Positions 1 through 8,821 of a stretch of DNA of 38,371 nucleotides are shown here, piece after piece (positions within the stretch are counted from its first letter, which is position 1; the number at the start of each line of letters is the position of its first letter). The stretch lies in NCBI GenBank assembly GCA_944383035.1, contig CALWOE010000006.1, forward strand, positions 1-38,371, written 5' to 3'. The notes under the pieces are model-generated. The model ran no database searches. It was not told where the DNA came from and saw only the letters and a list, made by a program, of their open reading frames with translations. The position numbers were made by a program, and so were the translations under genes. The stretch is from an uncultured Clostridia bacterium (GTDB lineage Bacteria; Bacillota; Clostridia; TANB77; CAG-465).

Positions 1-158
1 CCTATATCTCCTATACTTGTTAATAAGAAACAATTACTAAACATATATGACATATCTGTTACATTTGATATATCCCACTTTCCTATATCTCTTATACTTG
101 TTAATGCGAAACAATTACTAAACACACTCCCCATATTAGTTACATTTGATGTATTCCA
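1..158. repeat. Exact 158-bp direct repeat, copy A
   Basis: Bases 1-158 are identical to 640-797 (offset 639); the first mismatch is a/g at 159/798. The repeat is in frame and covers about two DUF285 units of the surface protein. It may extend left of the window. Confidence 0.9.
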
Positions 159-3100
159 ATTTCCTATATCCAAGCTTGTTAACTTATTACAATTATAAAA
201 CATATATGACATATTTGTTACATTTGATGTATTCCAATTTCCTATATCCAAGCTTGTTAACTTATTACAATTATAAAACATATATGACATATTTGTTACA
301 TTTGATGTATTCCTATTCCCTATATTTCCTATACTTGTTAATGATCCACAACCATTAAACATATATGACATATTTGTTACATTTGAAGTATCCCAATTAC
401 TTAAATTAATGCTAACTAAATTATAACAATCATAGAACATATATTTCATATTTGTTACTTTTGATGTGTTCCAATTATTTAAATTCCCTATATATGTTAA
501 CTTACTACAACCACTAAACATATTACTCATACTTGTTACATTTGACGTATTCCAATTCCCTATATCTCCTATACTTGTTAATGAGAAACAATTACTAAAC
601 ATATATGACATATCTCTTACATTTGATGTATTCCAATTCCCTATATCTCCTATACTTGTTAATAAGAAACAATTACTAAACATATATGACATATCTGTTA
701 CATTTGATATATCCCACTTTCCTATATCTCTTATACTTGTTAATGCGAAACAATTACTAAACACACTCCCCATATTAGTTACATTTGATGTATTCCAGTT
801 TCCTATATCTTCTATACTTGTTAATGATTTACAATTAAAAAACATATCTTCCATATCCGTTACGTTTGATGTATCACAATTACTTAAATTAATGCTAACT
901 AAATTATAACACCCAAAGAACATTCTTGACATATCTGTTATATTTGATGTATCTAATAAATTAAAGTTTTCTATTTCTTTTAAATTGGTAAAACTATCAA
1001 ACATATAACTTGAATCTTCATTTGCTATTATATTTCCATCTCCTCCAATTGTTACAACATATCCACCATTATTATCATCTTCTACATATGCTATTACACT
1101 TCCGTTTTTGGCTTCTGATACATCCCATGATTCTATTGCACTACTTGGTATATTTATATCATTTTTAAATGTTACTTTTGTTATTCTAGATTGATATGGA
1201 CTTTTATGAAAATCTGTTGGCCAATTTTCCCCCCACGATTGTAATATTGGTTCTGGTTTTTCTAACGTAACATTTAAAGATTCTGATACTGTTATGTTTC
1301 CTGCTTTATCTGTTACTTGTGTCTTTATTTCATATGTTTTTCCTGCTGTTAATCCTTCAAATTTATTTGTTGTTTGTGTTTTCCATACTCCGTCTATATT
1401 TATAAGATAAATTGTTTTTGTGGTATCCAGTCCACTTGCTTCATAATTTTGTATTATTTGTTCTTTTTGATTTAAGATTACCGTTATACTATTTTGTGTT
1501 TTACTTTTTAATGTCGGAGCTGTCGTTGTTGGCGCTGTCTTATCTATATTTGTTACATCCTTTGTTACATGCTCTCCTTCTCTTAATTCTTCATCTACCA
1601 TTCTTGCTTCTATTTTACAGTTCCTATCCACTGTAAACTCTGCTGTGTAATCTGTCCAGTCCTTTGTCACACTTCCATCTGTTCCTACTATCCTATATTG
1701 CCCTTTTATTCCTGTTGGTGTCTTATATTCTATTTTTACACTCACATTTTGATTTGTCCATCCTGTTGGTGTTGTTGTTATTGTTATATTGTCTGGTCCT
1801 CCTGGTATTCCTATTAATACTACTCTTGTTGTCTCTGATTCTACATATCCATTTCCTACTTTATCTTTTGCTCTTGTTTTTACTTCATATGTTACATCTT
1901 CTTTTATATTCGTAAATACATTTGATTTTTGCCAACTACTCCATACTCCATTTTCCTTTATTGCATATTCTATACTTGTTTCTTCTATTCCTGTTTTTAT
2001 ATAGTCTACTGTTTCTTCTGCATCCTCTTGATTTGATGTTACTGTTATTCCTGCTTTTTTTACTTCTGTACTTGGGGCTGTTGCTGTTGGTCCTAATTTA
2101 TCTATATTTTTTATTTCTTTTGTTACTGCTTCCCCTGCTTCTTCTGATGTATTTACTATTCTTGCTTCTACTTTTCTATTTTTTTCTAATACCACATTTC
2201 CTGTATAATCTGTCCAATCTTTTTCTACACTTCCTTCACTTGTTACTATCCTATATTGCCCTCTTGTTGTATTATCTAGTTTATATGTTATACTTACTTC
2301 TACATTTCCATTTGTGTTTGTTGTTGGTGTCGCATTTATTGTTATATTACTACTTCCTCCTGGTACACCTGTTGTTCTTATTCTTACTATTTCTGATTCT
2401 GATACATTCCCTACTTTATCTGTTGCTTTTGTCCTTACTTCATATTCTGTATTTTGTTTTAAATATGTAAATTCATTACTTGTTTGATATACCCATGTTC
2501 CATCCTGATTTATTCCATATTCTGTTTTACTTGTATCTAGTCCACTTTTTCCATATTCTGTTGTTGCTGCTGCATCATCTTGTCTTAATGTTACTTTTAT
2601 ACTATTTGATGTTGCTGTAGCAGTTGGGGCTGTTGTTGTTGGTCCTAATTTATCTATATTTGTAACTGTTAGTGTACTTACTATTCCTGACTGATTACTT
2701 GTATCTATCATTCTTGCTTCTACTCTTCCATTTTTTTCTACTTCAAATACTCCTTTGTATTCTGTCCAATTTGTTATTACACTTCCATTATTTCCTACTA
2801 CTCTATACTGCCCTTTTGTATTTGTTGCTTGTTTATATGTTATTTCTATTTCTACATTTCCTTTTGTTAATGCTGTAGGTGTTGCTTTTATTGTTATATT
2901 ACTACTTCCTCCTGGTACTGTTCCTGTTTTTATACTTGCTATATTTGATTCTACATATCCATTTCCTGCTTTATCTTTTGCTCTTGTTTTTACTTGATAT
3001 GTTGTGTTTTGTGTTAGTCCTGTTAACTCACTTGTCTTTTGCCATACCCATGTTCCATTTTTATTTATTCCATATTCTATTGTTGCTTCATCTATTCCAC

Positions 3101-5771
3101 TTTTTCCATATTCTGTTGTTGCTGCTGCATCATCTTGTGCTATTTTTACTGTTATACTATTTGATGTTACTTCTCCTGTTGGTGCTGTATTGTTTGGTGC
3201 TAATTTATCTATATTTGTTATTTCTTTTCTTACTACTTCACCTGCTTGATTACTACTGTTTACTATTCTTCCTTCTATTACACAATTTTTATCTACTGTA
3301 AACTTACCTGTGTAATCTGTCCAGTCTTTTATTACGCTTCCATCGTTTCCTACTACTCTATACTGTCCTTTTGTTCCATCCATTAATACATAACTTATTT
3401 GTATTTCTACTGTTTTATTTGTGTATTCTTCTGGACTTTGGCTTATTTTGATATTTTCTTCTCCTCCTGGTAGACTTGTTGTTATTACTTCTAATTCTTT
3501 TGATTCTTTTGTGTTTCCTACTTTATCTGTTGCCTTTGTTTTTATTTTATATGTTACTCCTGGTGTTAAATTACTAAATACATTTGATTTTTGCCATGTA
3601 TATGCTCCTCTTGTGCTTATTCCATACTCTGTTTTACTTTCATCTAGTCCTGAACTTGCATATTCTGTTGTTACACTTGCATCTTTTTGGTTTAATGTTA
3701 CTGTTATTTCATTTTCTGTTGATAGTGCACTTGGTGTATCATCTGTTGGCGCTAGTTTATCTATATTTGCTATTTGCATTGTTACTACTGTTCCTGTTTG
3801 GCCTTTATCATCTATTATTCTTGCTTCTATTCTTCCATTTTTTGTTACACTAAATGCATTTTTATATTCTGTCCAATTTGTTATTACATTCCCATCATTT
3901 CCTATCACTCTATACTGTCCTTTTGTATTTTCTATTAATTTATATGTTATACTTACTGTTACATCTTTATTTGTGTTTGTTGTTGGGTTTGGACTTATTT
4001 TTATGTTTTCACTTCCTCCTGGTATTCCTTTTGTTCTTGTTTTTACTATTTCTGACTCTACATATCCATTTCCTACTTTATCTATTACTCTTGTTCTTAC
4101 TTCATATTCTCTGTTTTGTTCTAATCCCTCAAATATATTACTCTTTTGCCATACCCAACTTCCATTTAGATATATTCCATATTCTGTTTTGGTTTCATCT
4201 AGTCCTGAACTTGCATACTCACTTGTTGCTTGGGCATCTTTTTGATTTAATGTTAATTCTAAACTATTTATGTTTTCTTTTACACTTGGTCCTTCTTTTG
4301 TTGGATTTAATTTATCTATGTTTTCTATTTTATATTCTTTTTCTATTTTTCCTTCTATTCTTATATATATTGTTGCATTTTTATCTACTTCAAATTCTCC
4401 TTCATATTCTTTCCATCCACTTCCTGTTCCTGCTGTTTCTATTCTGTATTCTTTCTTTCCTTCTCCTACATATTCTATACTTACTTTTACATTTTCATTT
4501 GTCAAATTTGTTTTATCCACATTTATATTTATCTGGTATGTTTCTCCTTCTGTATTTACTAATATTTCTTTTTTATTTACATTTCCCGCTTTATCTTCTA
4601 CTTCTATTATTATTTTATATTCTTTTCCTGCTTCTAAATTTCCAAATTCATAACTATTTTCTTTTATCTTTCCTGTATCTTCTACTCCTTCTATATAATA
4701 TCTATAACTTTCTATTCCACTTAGTTTATCTTCTGTATTTACTTCTACTTTTATTTTTTCTTGCATTTTTTCTATCTTTGGTTCATATTCTTCTGGCTCT
4801 GTATTATCTATTCTTACATAATATGTCTCACTTACTTTTTCTCCTATTTTTGCTGTTATTCTTGTTTCTCCTTCTTTTGTTACACTTATACTACTTCCTC
4901 TATTTATCTCTTCATATTCTCCGTCATCTATTTTATACTCTATTTTACTTGTATTTCCTGTATTTTCTATCTTTAATACTTCTTCTCCTCTTATCCATTC
5001 TCCACTTTTATTTCCTTTTGTACTTACTACTTCTGGTCTTTCATTTTCTGCTACTTCTACTTCTTCTTTTTCTTTTGTCTTTATTTCTTTTTTATTTACT
5101 TCATATTCTTCTTTACTTTCTAATACTACTTTTCCTTCTAAATAATATACTGTTCCTTCTTTTAATCCCTCAAATGAAAAATTTGCACTTTTTTCACTTG
5201 TTGTTATTCTCTTTGTCTCTTTTTCTTCTTTATTTTCTTCTCTTATACTTACCTCAAAATATTCTACTTTTTCCCCTTCTTTTACTTCTGCTATTTCTAT
5301 TTTTCCTACTACATCTTCATATCCTACTTCTATCTCTTTTAATGCTACCATTTCTTCTTTTTTGGATACTTCTATTTCTTTTGCCCAGTTTTCTTCTTCT
5401 TTTTCATTTCCTATATATACTAACTTTCCATTTACTATTTCTACTTTTTGCAAGTAATCACTGTTTTCTATACTTGGCATTATTTTTTCTAGTTCTTCTC
5501 CTGAGGCATTAAATTCATCTCTTTTAAATTTTCCGTTTGTGTCTATTTCTTGTTGGGCTATATATGCTTCTAGCTCTGATTTTAACCCCGTTACCTCGTT
5601 TTTAAATGTTGCCTCTTTTGCTTTTCCTATTGGTGCATTTTGGCTTAATGATATTATTGTTATTCCTGCTAGTATTATCACTATTATTATTGTTATTACT
5701 AGTACTATTAAACTTACTCCTTTTTTTTCTTTTGCTTTTTTATTTAAACCTCTTATATTTATATTTTTCAT
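1..5771 (-). CDS. Giant repeat-rich surface protein with prepilin-like N-terminus, Ig/FN3-like repeats and DUF285 (BspA-like) repeats; 3' end beyond window
   Basis: The frame is open from an ATG at 5771 to the left edge, at least 1,923 codons; I checked the phase at both ends and at two internal points. A ribosome-binding site (AGAGGT) precedes the start. Residues 1-18 are basic and end in KKG; a hydrophobic helix follows (about 20-42), resembling a type IV prepilin leader, although the usual Glu at +5 is Val. Residues about 50-330 are rich in Glu and Lys. Six Ig/FN3-like repeats of about 185 residues follow (NIDKLAPT, TEYG, DKVGN and PGG motifs), then a linker, then at least 12 DUF285 units (TSNVTNMSYMF type). 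BspA-like proteins with these repeats are surface adhesins. The C-terminal anchor is not visible. A cell-surface adhesin is inferred; no ligand can be named. Confidence 0.9.
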   Translation of the reverse strand, partial: MKNINIRGLNKKAKEKKGVSLIVLVITIIIVIILAGITIISLSQNAPIGKAKEATFKNEVTGLKSELEAYIAQQEIDTNGKFKRDEFNASGEELEKIMPSIENSDYLQKVEIVNGKLVYIGNEKEEENWAKEIEVSKKEEMVALKEIEVGYEDVVGKIEIAEVKEGEKVEYFEVSIREENKEEKETKRITTSEKSANFSFEGLKEGTVYYLEGKVVLESKEEYEVNKKEIKTKEKEEVEVAENERPEVVSTKGNKSGEWIRGEEVLKIENTGNTSKIEYKIDDGEYEEINRGSSISVTKEGETRITAKIGEKVSETYYVRIDNTEPEEYEPKIEKMQEKIKVEVNTEDKLSGIESYRYYIEGVEDTGKIKENSYEFGNLEAGKEYKIIIEVEDKAGNVNKKEILVNTEGETYQININVDKTNLTNENVKVSIEYVGEGKKEYRIETAGTGSGWKEYEGEFEVDKNATIYIRIEGKIEKEYKIENIDKLNPTKEGPSVKENINSLELTLNQKDAQATSEYASSGLDETKTEYGIYLNGSWVWQKSNIFEGLEQNREYEVRTRVIDKVGNGYVESEIVKTRTKGIPGGSENIKISPNPTTNTNKDVTVSITYKLIENTKGQYRVIGNDGNVITNWTEYKNAFSVTKNGRIEARIIDDKGQTGTVVTMQIANIDKLAPTDDTPSALSTENEITVTLNQKDASVTTEYASSGLDESKTEYGISTRGAYTWQKSNVFSNLTPGVTYKIKTKATDKVGNTKESKELEVITTSLPGGEENIKISQSPEEYTNKTVEIQISYVLMDGTKGQYRVVGNDGSVIKDWTDYTGKFTVDKNCVIEGRIVNSSNQAGEVVRKEITNIDKLAPNNTAPTGEVTSNSITVKIAQDDAAATTEYGKSGIDEATIEYGINKNGTWVWQKTSELTGLTQNTTYQVKTRAKDKAGNGYVESNIASIKTGTVPGGSSNITIKATPTALTKGNVEIEITYKQATNTKGQYRVVGNNGSVITNWTEYKGVFEVEKNGRVEARMIDTSNQSGIVSTLTVTNIDKLGPTTTAPTATATSNSIKVTLRQDDAAATTEYGKSGLDTSKTEYGINQDGTWVYQTSNEFTYLKQNTEYEVRTKATDKVGNVSESEIVRIRTTGVPGGSSNITINATPTTNTNGNVEVSITYKLDNTTRGQYRIVTSEGSVEKDWTDYTGNVVLEKNRKVEARIVNTSEEAGEAVTKEIKNIDKLGPTATAPSTEVKKAGITVTSNQEDAEETVDYIKTGIEETSIEYAIKENGVWSSWQKSNVFTNIKEDVTYEVKTRAKDKVGNGYVESETTRVVLIGIPGGPDNITITTTPTGWTNQNVSVKIEYKTPTGIKGQYRIVGTDGSVTKDWTDYTAEFTVDRNCKIEARMVDEELREGEHVTKDVTNIDKTAPTTTAPTLKSKTQNSITVILNQKEQIIQNYEASGLDTTKTIYLINIDGVWKTQTTNKFEGLTAGKTYEIKTQVTDKAGNITVSESLNVTLEKPEPILQSWGENWPTDFHKSPYQSRITKVTFKNDINIPSSAIESWDVSEAKNGSVIAYVEDDNNGGYVVTIGGDGNIIANEDSSYMFDSFTNLKEIENFNLLDTSNITDMSRMFFGCYNLVSINLSNCDTSNVTDMEDMFFNCKSLTSIEDIGNWNTSNVTNMGSVFSNCFALTSIRDIGKWDISNVTDMSYMFSNCFLLTSIGDIGNWNTSNVRDMSYMFSNCFSLTSIGDIGNWNTSNVTSMSNMFSGCSKLTYIGNLNNWNTSKVTNMKYMFYDCYNLVSINLSNWDTSNVTNMSYMFNGCGSLTSIGNIGNRNTSNVTNMSYMFYNCNKLTSLDIGNWNTSNVTNMSYMFYNCNKLTSLDIGNWNTSNVTNMGSVFSNCFALTSIRDIGKWDISNVTDMSYMFSNCFLLTSIGDI
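141..296. repeat. Two tandem identical 78-bp units
   Basis: Units start at 141 and 219, and a diverging third begins at 297. Each unit is 26 codons, so gain or loss of a unit keeps the surface-protein frame. Identity at DNA level, not only protein level, points to recent duplication. Confidence 0.9.
640..797. repeat. Exact 158-bp direct repeat, copy B
   Basis: Second copy of bases 1-158, inside the same DUF285-encoding part of the surface-protein gene. The spacing of 639 bp is a multiple of three, so recombination between copies would delete 213 codons in frame. Confidence 0.9.
1539..4317 (-). repeat. Ig/FN3-like domain repeats, period 552-558 bp
   Basis: The codons for the NIDKL/NIDKT motif recur at 4311, 3756, 3204, 2649, 2097 and 1539, giving intervals of 555, 552, 555, 552 and 558 bp. 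Each unit encodes two sub-blocks: one with TEYG...TW/VWQKSN...DKVGN, and one with PGG..NI.I...QYRVVG.DGSV..WT.Y. Unlike the DUF285 units these copies differ throughout, so they are older duplications. Confidence 0.88.
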
Positions 5772-5818
5772 ATATACATTACCTCTCTTAATATTTTATA
5801 TCGTACACACAAAATATT

Positions 5819-5840
5819 AAAATGGAATATTTTCCATTTT
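5819..5840 (-). other. 9-bp hairpin in the surface-gene 5' leader
   Basis: Perfect inverted repeat 5819-5827 / 5832-5840 with a 4-base loop, between the predicted promoter and the surface-gene start. No U-run follows, so it is not a typical terminator; it could affect transcript stability. Confidence 0.4.
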
Positions 5841-5869
5841 GAGATTCTATATTATTATGTAATTTTACA

Positions 5870-5899
5870 ATAATACTTATACATATTTTTAGACGTCAA
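5870..5899 (-). promoter_or_regulatory. Candidate sigma-A promoter for the surface-protein gene
   Basis: On the minus strand TTGACG (5894-5899) is followed after 18 bases by TATTAT (5870-5875), predicting a leader of about 90 nt. The -35 box overlaps the end of the mini-ORF and abuts the palindrome at 5900-5933. Confidence 0.45.
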
Positions 5900-5999
5900 A
5901 AACCAATACTAGTTCAGTTACTAGTATTGGTTTACATTTTTTTCCAATCAATAGTTTATACAGTTCTCTCTGTTTGTGTGTGTGTGTAAGTTGTTTCAT
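5889..5999 (-). CDS. 36-residue mini-ORF upstream of the surface-protein gene
   Basis: ATG at 5999 lies 5 bases after a perfect GGAGG (6005-6009), and a good promoter lies about 50 bases upstream. The predicted peptide begins MKQLTHTHKQRELYK and ends in a hydrophobic stretch (PILVTELVLVFDV). The THTH codons come from a 13-bp TG tract (5975-5987), where slippage by one repeat would change the frame. The last third lies in a 14-bp palindrome. I recognise no family. It could be a small protein, a leader peptide or chance. Confidence 0.45.
   Translation of the reverse strand: MKQLTHTHKQRELYKLLIGKKCKPILVTELVLVFDV
5900..5933. terminator. 14-bp perfect palindrome, possible terminator or attenuator
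   Basis: Arms 5900-5913 and 5920-5933 with a 6-base loop. On the minus strand it ends in a short U-run (five U, then G); on the plus strand a T-rich run follows at 5936-5943. It sits at the end of the mini-ORF and just before the surface-gene promoter, so it may end the short upstream transcript. Confidence 0.5.
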
Positions 6000-6051
6000 G
6001 ATTTCCTCCATTCCGAAAAATTATGTATACTTTCATTTACAACCTAAGATA

Positions 6052-6080
6052 ATTATATATTTATTATAAACTTTTTTCAA
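6052..6080 (-). promoter_or_regulatory. Sigma-A promoter for the mini-ORF/leader transcript
   Basis: TTGAAA (6075-6080), a 17-base spacer, then a perfect TATAAT (6052-6057) on the minus strand. The predicted start near 6045 places GGAGG about 37 bases into the transcript. Confidence 0.65.
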
Positions 6081-6120
6081 CTGTTTTCGATTATTTTTTA
6101 TAAAATATAAAAAAATAAAT

Positions 6121-6146
6121 AAAAAAACCGAGTAAAATCTCGGCTT
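6121..6146 (-). terminator. Terminator of the M18 aminopeptidase operon
   Basis: The minus strand forms an 8-bp stem (6139-6146 with 6125-6132; GC core CCGAG/CTCGG) with the run of U at 6121-6127 closing and following it. It lies 16 bp past the stop. Confidence 0.8.
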
Positions 6147-6161
6147 AAATACTATTTAAAA

Positions 6162-7547
6162 TTAATTTTCAAAAAATACTTTATATGCTCTATATGTCAT
6201 ATACACATCATACTTTGAAGTTACTTCAAATGGCGAATGCATTGCAAGAACCGGTGTACCACAATCTATAACATCAACACCTTTTTGTGCTAATATATAT
6301 GCAATTGTGCCTCCACCACCTTTTCCAATCTTTCCTAAAGTTCCAAGTTGAAAAAATACATTATTTTTCTCAAATATTTGCATTACTTCAGATACATATT
6401 TTGCATTTGCATCACTTGCATTATATTTTCCACCACTACCAGTATATTTTTCAAGAGCAATACCACATCCAAGCATATTTCCATTTTGAATATCTGATAC
6501 TTCATCATGAACTGGATCAACGCAAGTAGATACATCAGCTGACAACATTTTAGAATTATAATATACTTCTAATAAATCTGCATCTTCACCAGTAAGTTTT
6601 AAAAGCTTATTCATAAACATATCAAATGTAAGTGAACTCATTGAAGTATTGCCAAAACTTCCAATTTCTTCTTTATCTACAAGTAAAGCAATAGATGTTT
6701 TGTTTAATTTTTTTGAATCAATTTCAGTTATTGCTTTTAATGTTGTATATGCACAAACTCTATCATCTTGACCATAAGCACCAATCATACTTTTATCAAA
6801 TCCAACATATTTTGCACTAAAAGCTGGTACAAAAGATATTTCACTTCTTGCAAAATCTATTTCAGTTATATTATATTTTTTATTTAATATTTTAAGAATA
6901 TTATTTTTTACAGTTTTATTTTTTGAATCTTTTTCTTCAATATCTTTGTTACTTCCAATTAAAATGCTCATTTTTTCTGGATCAATAAAATCATTTGCTT
7001 TAAGTTTCATTTGGTCATAAGATAAATGAGGTAATAAATCTGCTATTGTAAAGCATAATGTATCAGAAGTATCTCCTACTCTAATATTTATTTTATTACC
7101 ATCTTTATCATAAATAACTCCATACATTGCAAGTGGTATAGACATCCATTGATATTTTTTTATCCCACCATAAAATTGTGTTTTAAGTAAAGCTGCATTG
7201 TTCTTTTCATAAAGTGGCATTGGTTTTAAATCAAGTCTTGGACAATCAACATGAGCTCCTACCATGTTTACACCATTTACTAATTTATCTTTTCCAATTA
7301 CAGCAGCATATAACGATTTTTCTTTATTTACAAAATATACTTTCATAGACTTTTGTAGCTTATTTACTTCTTCTATATTTTTAAATCCATTTTTCTTTAA
7401 TATTTCTATTGCATTTTCTATACATAAATATTCTGTTTTAGATTTATCTACAAATTCTATATACTCATCAGCTAATTTATCTGCATTTTGTAATTCATCA
7501 TCTGTTAAATTACTATATATATCTTTTTTCTCATACTTTAAATTCAT
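6162..7547 (-). CDS. M18 family aminopeptidase
   Basis: At 461 residues the length is normal for the family. M18 enzymes are cytosolic di-zinc aminopeptidases that remove N-terminal residues from peptides. The metal and catalytic set is complete: H99 and D101 (GAHVDCPRLD), D261 (GQDDR), E293/E294 (DKEEIGS), D338 (SADVS) and H437 (AMHSPFE). ATG at 7547 follows a strong AGGAGG. It is the last gene of the operon, 50 bp after an M24 peptidase-like gene, and a terminator follows. Together with the solute-binding-like protein at the operon head this fits peptide use, an inference from context. It is the ApeA/Lap4 type by overall likeness. Confidence 0.92.
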   Translation of the reverse strand: MNLKYEKKDIYSNLTDDELQNADKLADEYIEFVDKSKTEYLCIENAIEILKKNGFKNIEEVNKLQKSMKVYFVNKEKSLYAAVIGKDKLVNGVNMVGAHVDCPRLDLKPMPLYEKNNAALLKTQFYGGIKKYQWMSIPLAMYGVIYDKDGNKINIRVGDTSDTLCFTIADLLPHLSYDQMKLKANDFIDPEKMSILIGSNKDIEEKDSKNKTVKNNILKILNKKYNITEIDFARSEISFVPAFSAKYVGFDKSMIGAYGQDDRVCAYTTLKAITEIDSKKLNKTSIALLVDKEEIGSFGNTSMSSLTFDMFMNKLLKLTGEDADLLEVYYNSKMLSADVSTCVDPVHDEVSDIQNGNMLGCGIALEKYTGSGGKYNASDANAKYVSEVMQIFEKNNVFFQLGTLGKIGKGGGGTIAYILAQKGVDVIDCGTPVLAMHSPFEVTSKYDVYMTYRAYKVFFEN

Positions 7548-7597
7548 ATATTTCCTCCTTTATTATTTTATGTTAATATTAATTTTTAATACATTCT

Positions 7598-8821
7598 TTA
7601 TTTTTGGTTTACGATATATAATTTATCTTGTACATTACATAAACTTACTCCACCATATTTTGTAACTTGTATCATTTCTTCAATAGATCCACCATTTTCT
7701 ATTGCAATTCTTGGTTCTAAAGTATATATTCCATTTTCAACTAAATCTAAATTTGATCTTTTTGAATTTCTAATTGATATTATTGCTCCTATATCATGCA
7801 CATTAAGACCAACAGGATGACCAGTCGCATGGTTATAGTCTGGATATTTCTTTCCAAGTATTTTACCTCTTACAATGTTATCAATTTTATATGCTTTTAT
7901 ACCAGGTTTCATTTTTTCCATTCCTTCTTCAATTGAATTCTTTAAAGTATTAAATACATCCATTACTTGAGATGGAACTTCATCTTTTTCTTTCTTTGAA
8001 TACCGCATTCGTTGAATATCTGTATATAACGTTTCATTATCTGAAAATGTAACTTTTAAACCAAAATCAAAATAAATTGTTTCATTAAGTCCTAATTTTT
8101 TGGAACTTGCAAGTGAATGCCCACCTTTTTTTAAATTTATTCCAGTTAAAACTATAGGTGCATTTTCCCAAGCAACATCAAAACTTATAATATCTTTATT
8201 ACACAACTTTTCTTTTTGCATAATCTCATCTGTTATTTTTAAAGTTTTATTTTTTATATCTATTTCTGTATCATTTATTCTTATTTTTGAAAAAGTTTTT
8301 TTCAAAATTTCATCTGTAAGAGAAGCTAAATATTTTAATCTTTTAATTTGTAAATTTGTTTTTTGAGAAGCTACCTCATATATTACTTTTTCTGCAGATG
8401 TAATTTTAACCTTTTTATTATATTTTTTATATGGACGTTTAACAAGCTTAGTTAAATAATTATACTGTCCATATGTTAATATATCAACATTTGAATCTGA
8501 CATAGTTGAATAATTAAAACATATATTTTTTGGAAACTTAAGATTTGCTATAATATCTTCTATATATGCATCTAAAGATCTACTATTATTATATACATAT
8601 ATTTCAATTTTTCTAGAATTATATTTTAATTTTGATACATTTTTACTATCAAGTTCATGAACAAGTACATAAACTTTATTTTTTGCTATAATACATATAC
8701 TAGATGTTGAAAGATGGCTTGATATATATTTTACAAAGAATTTATCACTATTTTCACTATTATACATTATATATAAATCTTTACCATACTTTACTAAAGC
8801 ATCTTGTATTGATTTTAGCAT
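7598..8821 (-). CDS. M24 family metallopeptidase (Xaa-Pro aminopeptidase-like)
   Basis: 407 residues. The C-terminal half (about 150-407) is a pita-bread M24 domain with all five metal ligands: D252 (YFDFG), D268 (TDIQR), H335 (HATGHPVG), E369 (TLEPR) and E381 (IEEMIQ). H331 and H342 match the extra catalytic histidines of aminopeptidase P. The N-terminal 140 residues resemble a divergent creatinase N-domain. M24 enzymes of this type cleave X-Pro bonds, although some relatives act on other substrates. Its ATG overlaps the end of ackA by 7 bp, so the two are probably translationally coupled. Confidence 0.85.
   Translation of the reverse strand: MLKSIQDALVKYGKDLYIMYNSENSDKFFVKYISSHLSTSSICIIAKNKVYVLVHELDSKNVSKLKYNSRKIEIYVYNNSRSLDAYIEDIIANLKFPKNICFNYSTMSDSNVDILTYGQYNYLTKLVKRPYKKYNKKVKITSAEKVIYEVASQKTNLQIKRLKYLASLTDEILKKTFSKIRINDTEIDIKNKTLKITDEIMQKEKLCNKDIISFDVAWENAPIVLTGINLKKGGHSLASSKKLGLNETIYFDFGLKVTFSDNETLYTDIQRMRYSKKEKDEVPSQVMDVFNTLKNSIEEGMEKMKPGIKAYKIDNIVRGKILGKKYPDYNHATGHPVGLNVHDIGAIISIRNSKRSNLDLVENGIYTLEPRIAIENGGSIEEMIQVTKYGGVSLCNVQDKLYIVNQK

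Noticed and set aside
1-1000. Regular short repeats that could suggest a CRISPR array
   Set aside because: The units are in-frame coding repeats (DUF285) with variable positions and no unique spacers.
146-5820. Many plus-strand open frames rich in Leu, Phe and Tyr
   Set aside because: They are antisense shadows of the minus-strand surface-protein gene: the composition is the mirror of Glu/Lys/Asn codons, they lack ribosome-binding sites, and the minus frame gives clear domain motifs.
7264-7665. Plus-strand frame of 133 codons
   Set aside because: It is antisense to the M18 aminopeptidase and M24 genes, with no ribosome-binding site and no recognisable protein.
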